A stretch of 64,000 bases of DNA from NCBI RefSeq assembly GCF_002754375.1, contig NZ_PEFF01000001.1:6578362-6642361 (forward strand), in the 5' to 3' direction. This DNA is from Variovorax sp. 54 (GTDB lineage: Bacteria > Pseudomonadota > Gammaproteobacteria > Burkholderiales > Burkholderiaceae_C). A program made the translations under genes and the position numbers. The notes below the pieces were generated by a model. That model was not told the origin of the DNA, did not search any database, and was given only the letters and a program-made list of their open reading frames with translations. Position 1 is the first letter of the stretch; each line of letters starts with the position of its first letter. Of the stretch, positions 43,309 to 54,099 are shown one piece after another.

Positions 43309-43875
43309 CTAGTTGGCAGACGGTGGGTCACGCAGCGTCAAGCGAACCTCATGTTCCATCCGATACAGGCAGGCCTGAGCGAACGCCAGACGAATCACGG
43401 TCGACTCGGGCGCCGTGGTCAGGAACAGATAGCCCGGCCCCGCCCGCATTGGCATCAGGGTCATCTGTCCGTCGCGGATTTCGTGCACGACCGTCATGTC
43501 TCCCGTGCTCTCGCCGACCTTGCCCAGCGCCGCCAGATCGTCGCGCGTGATGCAGACAACGGACGTGTCGAACTCCGCCAGCATCCTCGTTCGATAGTGA
43601 GGCTGTGAGCCGTGCAAGACATCCACCGACGCGAAGCCGATGGGACTCCCCGGCAAAGGCTTGAGGCGCCCGAAGCGGTGCGTCAAAGACGCCATGTCGC
43701 CCTCGAGTTCCAACCCCAGCCGTCGGGTCCGTTCCGGAAACGGGGTTTCGGTGTCCACCAGAAAACGGCGATAGCTTTGGACCACCGACGCGGCATCTTT
43801 CGGCGCCGTGGCGCATCCAGTCATCGACAGCAGCAATGCCACGACAGCCAGCGGCAGCTGGCGCGGGAATTTCAT
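43309..43875 (-). CDS. hypothetical lipoprotein, coupled to LysR gene
   Basis: The 188-residue protein has a lipoprotein signal (VALLLSMTGC, lipid Cys21) and a soluble domain I do not recognise. It has few cysteines (CITRDDL, QACLYRM) and a mixed alpha/beta look. The ATG at 43875 overlaps the LysR stop by 4 bp, so the two are co-translated, which is odd for a regulator and an envelope lipoprotein. A longer frame reaches 43911 but would lose the signal peptide at the N-terminus. Confidence 0.8.
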   Translation of the reverse strand: MKFPRQLPLAVVALLLSMTGCATAPKDAASVVQSYRRFLVDTETPFPERTRRLGLELEGDMASLTHRFGRLKPLPGSPIGFASVDVLHGSQPHYRTRMLAEFDTSVVCITRDDLAALGKVGESTGDMTVVHEIRDGQMTLMPMRAGPGYLFLTTAPESTVIRLAFAQACLYRMEHEVRLTLRDPPSAN

Positions 43876-44774
43876 GTCGCCAAGCCCAACGGCTGCAACC
43901 CCTTCACCCACTCGAACACCGCCGCCACATTCGGATCATCGCGCCGCGCCTGCGGGCACACGAGGTAGAACGGCGAGCCCTGCAGCACCGGCCCGAAGGG
44001 CCGCACGAGGTTGCCCGCGCGCAGTTCGTCGGCGATGAGTGCCAGGCCCATCAGCGCCACGCCCTGCCCCTGCAACGCGGCCGAGACGGTGTGGGTTTCG
44101 TCGGAGAACACGGGGCCGGCCGTCACGTCGAGGCCGGGCACCTGCGCCACCTGCTGCCATGCGGCCCAGGTGCCCGGCTGGGTCTTGCTGTTCGGCACCG
44201 CGAAATGCAGCAGCGTGTGCTTCACGAGATCGGCCGGGCGACGCAGCTTGAGCGCGGGGCTGCACGCCGGCGCGAAGACGGTGTCGAACAGCTTCTCGGC
44301 CACGAGGCCCGGCCACTGGCCCTTGCCGTAGCGGATGGCGACGTCGGCCGTGAGACCGTCGAGCGGCACCGCGTCGTGCGAGGCGTGGATGCGCAGGTCG
44401 AGCCGGGGGTGCGCCGCGCGCAGCGCACCGACGCGCGGCAGCAGCCAGCGCGCGGCCACGGCGGGCGTGGTCGACAGCGTGATCGCGCTGCGCTCGGGCG
44501 GCGCCCGCAGGCGCGCGATGGCCTGCGCCATGGCGCTGAACGAATCGCTGAGCACCGCCTGCAGCTCGCGGCCCTGCGGGGTCAGCACGAGCTGGCGCGG
44601 CTGGCGCACGAACAGCGGCACGCCCAGCGAGTCTTCGAGCTGTCGCACCTGGTGGCTGATGGCCGTGGGCGTGACCGACAGCTCGTTCGCCGCGAGCTTG
44701 GCGCTGCAATGGCGCGCGGCGGCCTCGAAGGCGCGCAGCGAAGCCAGGGGCGGCAGGGAATGCAGGAGGGCCAT
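43872..44774 (-). CDS. LysR-family regulator (GcvA-like)
   Basis: A 300-residue LysR protein with N-terminal HTH (about 8-66; LPPLASLRAFEAAARHCSAKLAANELSVTPTAISHQVRQLEDSLG) and the GcvA-type effector domain (ITLSTTPAVAARWLLPRVGALRAAHPRLDLRIHASHD, then DVAIRYGKG and LQGQGVALMGLALIADELRAGNL). It is divergent from the azoreductase gene, with 142 bp between starts, so it probably controls azoreductase expression. Its stop overlaps the start of a lipoprotein gene. Confidence 0.93.
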   Translation of the reverse strand: MALLHSLPPLASLRAFEAAARHCSAKLAANELSVTPTAISHQVRQLEDSLGVPLFVRQPRQLVLTPQGRELQAVLSDSFSAMAQAIARLRAPPERSAITLSTTPAVAARWLLPRVGALRAAHPRLDLRIHASHDAVPLDGLTADVAIRYGKGQWPGLVAEKLFDTVFAPACSPALKLRRPADLVKHTLLHFAVPNSKTQPGTWAAWQQVAQVPGLDVTAGPVFSDETHTVSAALQGQGVALMGLALIADELRAGNLVRPFGPVLQGSPFYLVCPQARRDDPNVAAVFEWVKGLQPLGLAT

Positions 44775-44916
44775 GGTGTTCGGCGTGGCGAATAGATGAA
44801 TTCAGTTTTCCGCAGCGAGAAAAATTCGTCGTTTGTCCGGCTTCGGATGCTTCGATAGATTGGGAACCGTGTCAAGCAGACAGCTGAATTTCCTTCATCC
44901 AACCGAGGACCACGCC

Positions 44917-45603
44917 ATGACCACCACCACCCTGCTCCACATCGATGCCAGCCCGCGTTCCGGCCGTTCGGGCGCGGTCGTCCACGGCTCGCATTCGCGC
45001 CGTCTGAGCCACCACTTCGTCAGCACCTGGCAGGCGGCGCGCCCGCAGGACGAAGTGATCTACCGCGACTTCGGCACCGCGCCACCGCAGGCGATCACCG
45101 GCGACTGGATCCACAGCGCCTTCACGCCCGTCGAAGCGCGCGAGCCCTGGATGCACGAGGTGCTGGCCGAGAGCGACACCTTCATTGCCGAGCTGCGCCG
45201 CGCCGACGTGATCGTCATGGGCACGCCGATGTACAACTACAGCGCGCCGGCCACCGTGAAGGCGTGGATCGACAACATCGTGCGTGTCGGCGAGACCTTC
45301 GACATGGACCCGAGCCTGGACGATCCCTACGTGCCGCTGCTGGCCGAGCGCCCGCGCCGCACCGTGCTGCTCACCGCGCACGGCAGCAGCGGCTTCGCGC
45401 CCGGCGGCGTTCAGGCGCATCTGAATTTTCTGGTGCCAGGGGTGAAGGCCGCGTTGGGCCTGCTCGGGCTGCACGAGGTGCACGACATCGCGGTCGAGCA
45501 CGCGGAAGACCGCGGCGATCTGCTGGACCGTTCGATGGCCGAGGCGCTGTCGGGCATCGAGCAGCTGGTGCGCGACCTGCAGGCGAAGGTGCAGATCGGC
45601 TGA
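44917..45603 (+). CDS. FMN-dependent NADH-azoreductase-like flavodoxin-fold protein
   Basis: The 228-residue protein has the AzoR fold: HIDASPRSGRSGAVVHGSHSRRLSHHFVSTW for the FMN phosphate, YRDFGTAPPQAITGDWI, the flavin-binding loop VIVMGTPMYNYSAPATVKAWIDNIVRVGETF, and a late LTAHGSSGFAPGG. AzoR reduces quinones and azo dyes by two-electron transfers from NAD(P)H with FMN. It is about 25 residues longer than E. coli AzoR. A LysR gene is divergent and probably responds to quinone or electrophile stress, an arrangement common for azoreductases. Confidence 0.9.
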   Translation: MTTTTLLHIDASPRSGRSGAVVHGSHSRRLSHHFVSTWQAARPQDEVIYRDFGTAPPQAITGDWIHSAFTPVEAREPWMHEVLAESDTFIAELRRADVIVMGTPMYNYSAPATVKAWIDNIVRVGETFDMDPSLDDPYVPLLAERPRRTVLLTAHGSSGFAPGGVQAHLNFLVPGVKAALGLLGLHEVHDIAVEHAEDRGDLLDRSMAEALSGIEQLVRDLQAKVQIG

Positions 45604-45639
45604 AGGCGGCCCGCGACGGGCCGCCTCATCGGGAAAAGA

Positions 45640-46545
45640 TCAGGCTGAACGCAGCTGTTCGCGCAGCTTCTGGCCGATCTCGGGGCGCTCCAGGAACGGG
45701 TCGGCCGGGTTGGTGATCGACACGATGTTCTCCATGCGACTCTTCACGTTGCCCAGCGCCTTCGGGTGGCTGAACACGTAGAACTGGTTGTCGCTGATGG
45801 CGTCGAACACCTTCGCCGCGACTTCGGCGGCCGTGATCTTGCCGCTGCTCACCGCCTTGTTGCTCATGGCCTGGCCGATGAGCTGGCTCTTGGTGAGCTC
45901 GGTGTCCTTCGGTGCGTTGGGGCGGTTGCGCTCGCTGCTCGTGATGCCGGTGGGCACGAAGTACGGGCACAGCAGGCTGGCGCCGATCTGGTCGGTCACC
46001 AGGTTCAGGTCCTGGTACATGGTTTCGGTCAGGCTCACGACGGCCGCCTTGGCCGCGTTGTAGATGCCCATGTTGGGCGGCGTGAGCAGGCCCGCCATGC
46101 TGGCGGTGTTGGTGATGTGGCCGCGGTAGCTCGGGTCCTTGGCGGCGGCCTCGAGCATCATCGGCGTGAACAGGCGCACGCCGTGGATCACGCCCCACAG
46201 GTCGACGCCCAGCACCCATTCCCAGTCGGCCACGGTGTTTTCCCACACGAGGCCACCGGCACCCACGCCCGCGTTGTTGAACACGAAGTGCGGCGCACCG
46301 AAGCGCTCCTTGACGGCAGCGGCCAGCGCTTCCATCTGGGCCGCGTCGGACACGTCGACCTTGCGCGCCAGCACTTGGACGCCCAGGGCCTCCATCTCGG
46401 CCTTGGCCTTGTCGAGTGCGTCCTGCTGCACATCGACCAGCACGAGGTTCATGCCGCGGGCGGCGCCGATGCGCGCGCATTCGAGGCCGAAGCCCGAGCC
46501 TGCGCCGGTGAGTACGGCGGTCTTGCCCTTGAAGTCCTGGATCAT
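45640..46545 (-). CDS. short-chain dehydrogenase/reductase
   Basis: The 301-residue SDR has the classical NAD(P) motif TGAGSGFG (13-20), FNNAGVG, and the active-site set Ser (ITNTASMAG) and Tyr-x-x-x-Lys (YNAAK). An insertion after the active site (PTGITSSERNRPNAPKDTELTKSQ) and a C-terminal extension make it longer than the usual 250 residues, as in many lipid-linked SDRs. It is the last gene of the long leftward acyl-CoA cluster, 109 bp after the GST gene. It may oxidise or reduce a hydroxyacyl intermediate; the substrate is unknown. Confidence 0.9.
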   Translation of the reverse strand: MIQDFKGKTAVLTGAGSGFGLECARIGAARGMNLVLVDVQQDALDKAKAEMEALGVQVLARKVDVSDAAQMEALAAAVKERFGAPHFVFNNAGVGAGGLVWENTVADWEWVLGVDLWGVIHGVRLFTPMMLEAAAKDPSYRGHITNTASMAGLLTPPNMGIYNAAKAAVVSLTETMYQDLNLVTDQIGASLLCPYFVPTGITSSERNRPNAPKDTELTKSQLIGQAMSNKAVSSGKITAAEVAAKVFDAISDNQFYVFSHPKALGNVKSRMENIVSITNPADPFLERPEIGQKLREQLRSA

Positions 46546-46654
46546 TTGCCGGTGTCCTTGTCTCTGACGTTGAAGCGGAAGCCGCTATTGAAATACGGAA
46601 CGCGCGCCGGCGCAGTCACGAAGGTGCCCCGACTCACGCTCACATCGGGCGTTT

Positions 46655-47593
46655 TCAGGCCTCTGCTTTTTTCAACACGTAGCCAATGCGCGGAAAGTGC
46701 ACATGCACCCTGCCCGTGCGCTCGCTGTTGCGCTCCAGCGTGTAGTGCGTGCGCGTGGCGGCCACCAGGAGGCCCGGCGTCTCTTCGAGGCCGAAGCTCT
46801 CGGCGCGCAGCGTGACGGCGCTGCCCAGCGGAATGCCGTGGTCGTCCTGGAAGGTGCTGTCGGTCAGCAGCGTGTGCGGCGTGGCGGCCTTGGCGACGGC
46901 GATGGCTTCGTCGCTCGAGAACTTCGACGACGTGCCGTGGCCGATGGCCGCCATGCGGTCCATCCAGTCGAGCACCGCGGGCGTGAGCTCCAGGATGCCC
47001 TTCACCGCGTCGATGCGGCGCGTGTACCAGAGCGGGTGGTAGGCCGAGAAGTCGGCAATGCTGGGTACTTCGCCGAGCAAAAAGGGCTTGTCGTCGAGCA
47101 TGTCGGACAGGCGGCGCAGGTACGACTTGTAGGCGCTGGTGGCGTCGGCCGGGCGCAGGCGCGTCATGTTGCCGGCGCTCATCTTGCCGCGGTCTTCGCC
47201 GAAGGCCTTGATGGCTTCGGGCGGTGCCTTGGCGAACACTTCGGCGGCGCCCTTGGGCTGCAGATTCCAGGCCATCGCGGCCCAGAACAGCGAGGTGTCG
47301 GCCCACTGCGCGAGGATGCGCGACATGCCCTTCTCGGGCTCGGGGTAGAGCGTGGGTTCGGGCTGCAGGTGCTCCAGCACGTCGGCGATGAGCGCGCTGT
47401 CGCAGTACATGTCGGCACCGATCTGCAGGAACGGCGTCTTGCGGTAGCCGCCCGTGAGCACCTCGACGTCGGGCTTGGGCATGATCGGCGGAATGAAGAC
47501 CGACTTCCACGGCAGCTTCTTGGCGCCGAGGATCAGCCGCACCTTTTCCGAGAACGGCGAGGTGGTGTAGTGGTGAAGGATGAGGTCGGCCAT
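46655..47593 (-). CDS. glutathione S-transferase-family protein
   Basis: The 312-residue protein starts with a thioredoxin-like GST N-terminal domain (LILHHYTTSPFSEKVRLILGAKKLPWKSV, Ser in the TSPFSEK motif) and a helical C-terminal domain (about 90-200). A third part after residue 210 (GIPLGSAVTLRAESFGLEETPGLLV) is not usual for GSTs and resembles a short DUF952-like tail; this makes it about 100 residues longer than a standard GST. It lies 32 bp after the AidB-like dehydrogenase gene. A role in detoxifying reactive acyl products is inferred. Confidence 0.88.
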   Translation of the reverse strand: MADLILHHYTTSPFSEKVRLILGAKKLPWKSVFIPPIMPKPDVEVLTGGYRKTPFLQIGADMYCDSALIADVLEHLQPEPTLYPEPEKGMSRILAQWADTSLFWAAMAWNLQPKGAAEVFAKAPPEAIKAFGEDRGKMSAGNMTRLRPADATSAYKSYLRRLSDMLDDKPFLLGEVPSIADFSAYHPLWYTRRIDAVKGILELTPAVLDWMDRMAAIGHGTSSKFSSDEAIAVAKAATPHTLLTDSTFQDDHGIPLGSAVTLRAESFGLEETPGLLVAATRTHYTLERNSERTGRVHVHFPRIGYVLKKAEA

Positions 47594-47625
47594 GGTGTCT
47601 TTCGTGGAGGTGTTCTTGTGGGTGG

Positions 47626-49278
47626 TCAGCGCGGCTGCGCGCGCTGGATGATCGAATCGAAATCGGTGCCCGCGCCCAGCGTGCCGAAGGCCTGGCCCCA
47701 GTCGCCGCCCAGGCGCGAGGCGCAGAAGGCGTCGGCCACGGCGGCGGGTGCGGTCTGCACCAGCAAGGCGGCCTGCACGGCAAGCGCCACGTCTTGTGCG
47801 AGGCGGCGTGCCTCGGTCTCGGAGGCCATGGCCTCGATGCGGGCGGGCAAGGCGTCGGCCAGGCGGTCGAGTGCGGCTTGCTGGCCCCGCGCCGGCGCCA
47901 GTTCGTGCGCCAGCGCGGCCACGGCGTCGCCCTTGCGCAGGCCGCGCAGCAGGTCGAGCGCCATGATGTTGCCGGCGCCTTCCCAGATGGAATTGAGCGG
48001 CATCTCGCGGTAGATGCGCGCCATGACGCCCTCGCCGCCCTCTTCCACGTAGCCGTTGCCGCCCAGGCACTCCATGGCCTCCTGCGCGAAGTGGCTGCCG
48101 CGCTTGCAGATCCAGAACTTGGCGACCGGCGTGAGCAGGCGCGCCATCAAGTTCTCGTGCGCGTCGGATTGCCGGTCGAAGGCCCGCGCGAGGCGGATGG
48201 CCAGTGCGGTGGCGGCTTCGCTTTCGAGCGCGAGGTCGGCCAGCACGTTCTTCATGAGCGGCTGTTCGATCAGCGGCTTGCCGAAGGCGTGGCGCTGCGC
48301 CGTGTGGTTCAGCGCGATGCCCAGCGCCTGGCGCATGAGGCCGCTGGTGCCGAGCGAGCAGTCGAGCCGCGTCATCGTGCCCATCTCGAGGATCTGCGGA
48401 ATGCCTCGCCCCTCCTCGCCCACGAGCCAGGCGCTGGCGCCATGAAACTCGACCTCGGAACTCGCGTTGGCCTTGTTGCCGAGCTTGTCCTTCAGACGCT
48501 GGATGTGGACGGCGTTGCGCGTGCCCTTTCCCATCCAATCCGGCAGCACGCGCGGCAGGAAGAAGCACGACAGCCCGGCCGGCGCCTGCGCAAGGATCAG
48601 GAAGGCGTCGCACATGGGCGCCGAGAAGAACCACTTGTGGCCGGTGATGGCGTAGCGCTCGCCCCAGGCGTCGCTGCCCTCTCGAACAGCCTGCGTGGTG
48701 TTGGCCCGCACGTCGGAGCCGCCCTGCTTCTCGGTCATGCCCATGCCCATGGTCACGCCGGGTTTGTCGCGCAGCGGCTTGAGCGCGGGGTCGTACCAGA
48801 GGCTGGCGAGCTTCAGGCCCCAGTCGGCATGCACGCCCGCGTTGCCGCGCAAGGCGGGCGTGACGGCGTAGGTCATCGAGACCGGGCACAGCACCGACGG
48901 CTCCAGCTCGGTGAAGAGCATGAAGCCCGCCGCGCGCAGCACGTGCGGCGACGCGGACGTGCCCGTCCACGGCGTGCCGTGCAGGCCCGCACCCACGGCG
49001 GTTTGCATCAACGCGTGGTAGCTCGGATGGAACTCCACCTCGTCGATGCGACGGCCGAAGCGGTCGTGCGTGTGCAGCTGCGGCGTGTGGATGTTGGCCA
49101 GCCGCGCATGCGTCTGCATGGCGGCCGAGCCGAGGATGGCGCCCAGCTCGTGCAGCTGCGTGGTCTGCAGCGCGGGCGCGTTGAACGTCAGCGCATCGCG
49201 CAGGGGGCGGTTGGTGTCGAAGAGGTTGTAGTCGACCAGCGGCGCGGGCTGGTTGAAGACCTCGTGTGTCGTGTCCAT
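47626..49278 (-). CDS. acyl-CoA dehydrogenase, AidB-like
   Basis: The 550-residue flavoenzyme matches AidB-type dehydrogenases: the conserved MGMGMTEKQGGSDVRANTT FAD-contact segment, GHKWFFSAPMCDAFLILAQA, and the late phrases AFDRQSDAHE and ECLGGNGYVEEG. E. coli AidB (541 residues) has weak isovaleryl-CoA dehydrogenase activity and protects DNA from alkylation; here the surroundings are fatty-acid genes, so a true acyl-CoA role is more likely. It is 31 bp after the CurA-like gene. FAD and electron-transfer flavoprotein would be needed. Confidence 0.9.
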   Translation of the reverse strand: MDTTHEVFNQPAPLVDYNLFDTNRPLRDALTFNAPALQTTQLHELGAILGSAAMQTHARLANIHTPQLHTHDRFGRRIDEVEFHPSYHALMQTAVGAGLHGTPWTGTSASPHVLRAAGFMLFTELEPSVLCPVSMTYAVTPALRGNAGVHADWGLKLASLWYDPALKPLRDKPGVTMGMGMTEKQGGSDVRANTTQAVREGSDAWGERYAITGHKWFFSAPMCDAFLILAQAPAGLSCFFLPRVLPDWMGKGTRNAVHIQRLKDKLGNKANASSEVEFHGASAWLVGEEGRGIPQILEMGTMTRLDCSLGTSGLMRQALGIALNHTAQRHAFGKPLIEQPLMKNVLADLALESEAATALAIRLARAFDRQSDAHENLMARLLTPVAKFWICKRGSHFAQEAMECLGGNGYVEEGGEGVMARIYREMPLNSIWEGAGNIMALDLLRGLRKGDAVAALAHELAPARGQQAALDRLADALPARIEAMASETEARRLAQDVALAVQAALLVQTAPAAVADAFCASRLGGDWGQAFGTLGAGTDFDSIIQRAQPR

Positions 49279-49309
49279 GACCGGCCTCCTTGCCGTGCGT
49301 TTCAGTGCA

Positions 49310-50326
49310 TCAGATCAGCTTGACGAGTTGCTTGCCGAAATTCTTGCCCTTGAGCAAACCCAGGAAGGCCTCAGGGGCAGCTTCGATGCCCTGCGCCACC
49401 GACTCGCGCGGCTTGAGCTTGCCCGTGCCCACCAGCGTGCCGAGTTCGGTCAGCGCCTCGGGCCACACCTCCATGTGCTCGCTGACGATGAAGCCCTCGA
49501 TCTTCAGGCGGTTGATGAGGATCAGCGCGGGGTTCGCGAGCGGCAGCGGCTGGCCGTCGTAGCCGGCGATCATTCCGCACAGCGCCACGCGCGCGAAGGC
49601 GTTGGTGCGCAGCAGCACGGCGTCGAAGATGTAGCCGCCGACGTTCTCGAAGTAGCCGTCGATGCCGTTCGGGCAGGCTTCCTTGAGCGCGGCGCTCATG
49701 GTCTTCACGTCGGGGTGCTGGCGGTAGTCGATGCAGGCGTCGAAACCGAGCTCGTCGGTCACGTACTTGCACTTGTCGGGGCCGCCCGCAATGCCGACCA
49801 CGCGACAGCCGCGCGCCTTGGCCAGCGCACCGAAGGCGCTGCCCACGGCGCCGCTGGCGGCGGTGATGACGACGGTTTCACCGGCCTTGGGCGCGATGAT
49901 CTTCACGAGGCCGTACCAGGCCGTCACGCCGGGCATGCCGACCGCGCCGAGGTAGTGCGACAGCGGCACGTGCGTGGTGTCGACCTTCTTCAGCGCGCCG
50001 GGCTGCGAGCCATCGACCACGCTGTATTCCTGCCAGCCGCCGAAGCCGACGACCTTGTCGCCCACGGCGTACTTCGGGTGCTTGCTCTCGACCACTTCGC
50101 CGACCGTGCCGCCCTGGAACACCTGGCCCACGGGTTGCGGCTGCGCGTAGCTCTTCGAGTCGTTCATGCGCCCGCGCATGTACGGGTCGAGGCTCATGTA
50201 GTGGTGGCGCACCAGCACCTGGTTGTCGGCGAGCGCGGGCGTCTCGACAGTCACCAGCTTGAAGTTGCTGGCAACGGCTTCGCCCTCGGGGCGGTTGTCG
50301 AGGTGGATCTGCTTGTTGGTGGGCAT
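49310..50326 (-). CDS. NADP-dependent oxidoreductase, CurA/leukotriene B4 dehydrogenase type
   Basis: The 338-residue zinc-free MDR enzyme has the family opening NKQIHLDNRPEGEAVASNFKLVTVETP, the LSLDPYMRGRM-like phrase MSLDPYMRGRMND, NADPH motif AASGAVGSAFGALAKARGCRVVGIAGGPDKC, and CGMIAGYD. Members (CurA, YfmJ, prostaglandin reductase) reduce the 2,3 double bond of enones using NADPH. In this acyl-CoA cluster it could reduce an unsaturated ketone or aldehyde. It starts 32 bp after the thioesterase stop. Confidence 0.92.
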   Translation of the reverse strand: MPTNKQIHLDNRPEGEAVASNFKLVTVETPALADNQVLVRHHYMSLDPYMRGRMNDSKSYAQPQPVGQVFQGGTVGEVVESKHPKYAVGDKVVGFGGWQEYSVVDGSQPGALKKVDTTHVPLSHYLGAVGMPGVTAWYGLVKIIAPKAGETVVITAASGAVGSAFGALAKARGCRVVGIAGGPDKCKYVTDELGFDACIDYRQHPDVKTMSAALKEACPNGIDGYFENVGGYIFDAVLLRTNAFARVALCGMIAGYDGQPLPLANPALILINRLKIEGFIVSEHMEVWPEALTELGTLVGTGKLKPRESVAQGIEAAPEAFLGLLKGKNFGKQLVKLI

Positions 50327-50358
50327 GAAAGTCTCCGGGGGAATGGGGTGTCAGTCGG

Positions 50359-50829
50359 TCAGTCGGTGGAAGGCGGACGCATCGCGTTCGCGCTCGCGGG
50401 GCCGGTCGGCAGCCGGCGCTTCACGTACTTGAAGGTGCCGGTGGCATGGGCGCACACGCGCTCCTGCTCGTCGTAGATCTTGGCTTCGGTGAAGGCCAGC
50501 GTCGCGGTGCGATGCAGCAGCGTGCCGCGCGCATGCAGCGGGCCGACCGACGGTTGCATGAAGCTGGTCTTCATCTCGATGGTGACCACGCCGGTCTCCG
50601 GCGTCACGCTGCGCGCAGCGGCCGCCATGGCGATGTCGAGCAGCGTCATGCAGGCGCCGCCGTGCGTCACGTCGAAGGTGTTCAGGTGCTCGGGCTTGGC
50701 CGTGTACAGGATCTCCGATTCACCGCCCTCGAACTTCGTGAGCTCGAAGCCGAGGTGGCGCGCGAACGGAATCTGGGTCGTGTACGAGCGGATGTTGATG
50801 TCGCTGGACGTTTCGGGCGAATCGGACAT
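50359..50829 (-). CDS. PaaI-family hotdog thioesterase
   Basis: The 156-residue hotdog protein has the PaaI pattern HLNTFDVTHGGACMTLLDIAMAAAARSV (the HGG-x-x-x-x-L/D helix with the catalytic Asp), ATLAFTEAKIYDEQERVCAHATGTFKYV at the end. It hydrolyses an acyl-CoA. Its start lies one base after the stop of the upstream SDR gene (TGACATG), so they are coupled. The in-frame ATG four codons earlier overlaps that stop and is less likely. A second PaaI-like gene sits at 54100-54582. Confidence 0.9.
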   Translation of the reverse strand: MSDSPETSSDINIRSYTTQIPFARHLGFELTKFEGGESEILYTAKPEHLNTFDVTHGGACMTLLDIAMAAAARSVTPETGVVTIEMKTSFMQPSVGPLHARGTLLHRTATLAFTEAKIYDEQERVCAHATGTFKYVKRRLPTGPASANAMRPPSTD

Positions 50830-50830
50830 G

Positions 50831-51628
50831 TCAGGCCGCACCCAGCACCACGCTCACACCACCGTCGACGGCGATCCATTGGCCGGTGATGTGCTTGCCG
50901 GCGTCGCTCGCGTACAGCAGCGTCAGGCCCTTCAGGTCTTCGTCGTCGCCCAGGCGGCCCAGCGGCGCCGAAGCGGCCATGTGCTCTTCGCCCAGCGACT
51001 TGATCAGGCCGGCCGCCATCTTCGTCATGAAGAAGCCCGGGCAGATCGCGTTGACGTTGATGTTGTACTTGCCCCATTCGGCGGCCAGCGTCTTCGTGAA
51101 GCCGATCACCGCGGTCTTCGAGGTGTTGTAGGCCAGCGTCTGCATGCCGGGCGGGTTGCCGTTCAGGCCCGCGATCGACGCGATGTTGATGATGCGACCG
51201 CGCTTCTTCGGGATCATGTAGCCGTTGGCAACCTGCTGCGCGAGGATGAAGTAGCCGCGCACGTTGAGGTTCATCACCTTGTCCCAGGCCTCGACCGGGT
51301 GGCTCTCGGCGGGCGAACCCCAGCTGGCGCCGGCGTTGTTGATGAGGATGTCGATGCCGCCCATGCGCTGCAGCGTTTCGTCGGCCAGGCGGCGGGTGTC
51401 TTCTTCCTTCGAGCAGTCGGCGGCGATCCAGCGTGCGTCGATGCCGGCGGCCTGCAGCTCGGCGGCGGCCTGCTCCAGGTCTTCGGCCTTGCGCGAGCTC
51501 AGCATGATCTTCGCGCCGGCTTCGCCGAGCGCGTGGGCCATCTGCAGGCCCAGGCCGCGCGAGCCGCCGGTGATGAGGGCGGTCTGGCCCGTGAGGTCGA
51601 ACAGTTGTTGGGTGGTGCGGACGGTCAT
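50831..51628 (-). CDS. short-chain dehydrogenase/reductase (3-oxoacyl reductase-like)
   Basis: The 265-residue SDR has TGGSRGLG for NAD(P), the NNAG motif, Ser in NIASIAG, Tyr-x-x-x-Lys as YNTSK, and the C-terminal DGG. The VNAICPGFF phrase is typical of FabG-like and gluconate-dehydrogenase-like SDRs. It probably acts on a 3-hydroxyacyl substrate within the cluster. It is translationally linked to the PaaI gene downstream and lies 32 bp after the small Dabb gene. Confidence 0.91.
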   Translation of the reverse strand: MTVRTTQQLFDLTGQTALITGGSRGLGLQMAHALGEAGAKIMLSSRKAEDLEQAAAELQAAGIDARWIAADCSKEEDTRRLADETLQRMGGIDILINNAGASWGSPAESHPVEAWDKVMNLNVRGYFILAQQVANGYMIPKKRGRIINIASIAGLNGNPPGMQTLAYNTSKTAVIGFTKTLAAEWGKYNINVNAICPGFFMTKMAAGLIKSLGEEHMAASAPLGRLGDDEDLKGLTLLYASDAGKHITGQWIAVDGGVSVVLGAA

Positions 51629-51660
51629 GGGTTATCTCCGGTGTTCTTTGAAGGGGTCGG

Positions 51661-51963
51661 TCAGATTTCGTAGTCCATGCACTGGCGGGCTTCTCGCACG
51701 GCGCCGATGAAAGGCTTCAATGCCACGTGCTGCGGATGGTCCGCATAGGCCGCCAGTGCGGCGGAGTCGGTGAATTCCGAGTTGAGGATCAGGTCGTAGG
51801 TGGCCTCGAGCCCGGGCTGGGCAATGACGACCTCGAAACGGTGCGTGCCGGGCGAGAGCGTTGCGCAGGCGTCGAGCAGCGCCTTGGCCTTGAGCAGGTT
51901 GGTCGCCTTGTCGGCGCCCTCGGCGTGCTCCTTGAACTTCCACATCACGATGTGCTTGAGCAT
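51661..51963 (-). CDS. Dabb-family (stress-responsive A/B barrel) protein
   Basis: The 100-residue protein matches the dimeric alpha/beta barrel family: MLKHIVMWKFKEHAEG at the start, then EVVIAQPGLEATYDLILNSEFTDSAALAAYADHPQHV and VREARQCMDYEI at the end. Members are found in stress responses and as small cyclases or decarboxylases. It lies in the middle of the acyl-CoA cluster; its job there is unknown. Confidence 0.88.
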   Translation of the reverse strand: MLKHIVMWKFKEHAEGADKATNLLKAKALLDACATLSPGTHRFEVVIAQPGLEATYDLILNSEFTDSAALAAYADHPQHVALKPFIGAVREARQCMDYEI

Positions 51964-51985
51964 GGTCGGGTCCTTGCCTTGTTGT

Positions 51986-52225
51986 TTACTTGAGCCGCGA
52001 ACGCACGTAGATGAGCACCACGCCCACTGCGGCGATCACGCCGCCGGGCACGGCCATCGACCAGCCCAGCGCGGGCTCGGTGCGGCCCGTGGCCACCCCC
52101 AGGATCACGAGAAACAGGCCGCCGTAGATCAATATCCAGATCCACTTCTCGAGCCGCGCATGCGGCTTGGGTGGTGTCGGCGTCGGGGCGGCGGGCGGGG
52201 GTGAGTTCGGGGCGGCGTTGGCCAT
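51986..52225 (-). CDS. small two-helix membrane protein
   Basis: The 79-residue protein has a Pro-rich N-terminal tail (PPPAAPTPTPPK) and two hydrophobic helices (WIWILIYGGLFLVILGVATG and MAVPGGVIAAVGVVLIYVRS). I do not recognise a named family. It sits 2 bp after the acyl-CoA dehydrogenase stop, so it is probably translated with it. It may be an accessory membrane protein. Confidence 0.7.
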   Translation of the reverse strand: MANAAPNSPPPAAPTPTPPKPHARLEKWIWILIYGGLFLVILGVATGRTEPALGWSMAVPGGVIAAVGVVLIYVRSRLK

Positions 52226-52227
52226 TG

Positions 52228-54081
<1,854 letters not shown>

Positions 54082-54099
54082 GGTGATGTCTTCTTCAGG

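Noticed and set aside
44798..44827. GAATT...AATTC as an operator for the azoreductase LysR
   Set aside because: Five-bp arms 20 bp apart with a mismatched interior do not fit a LysR site well.
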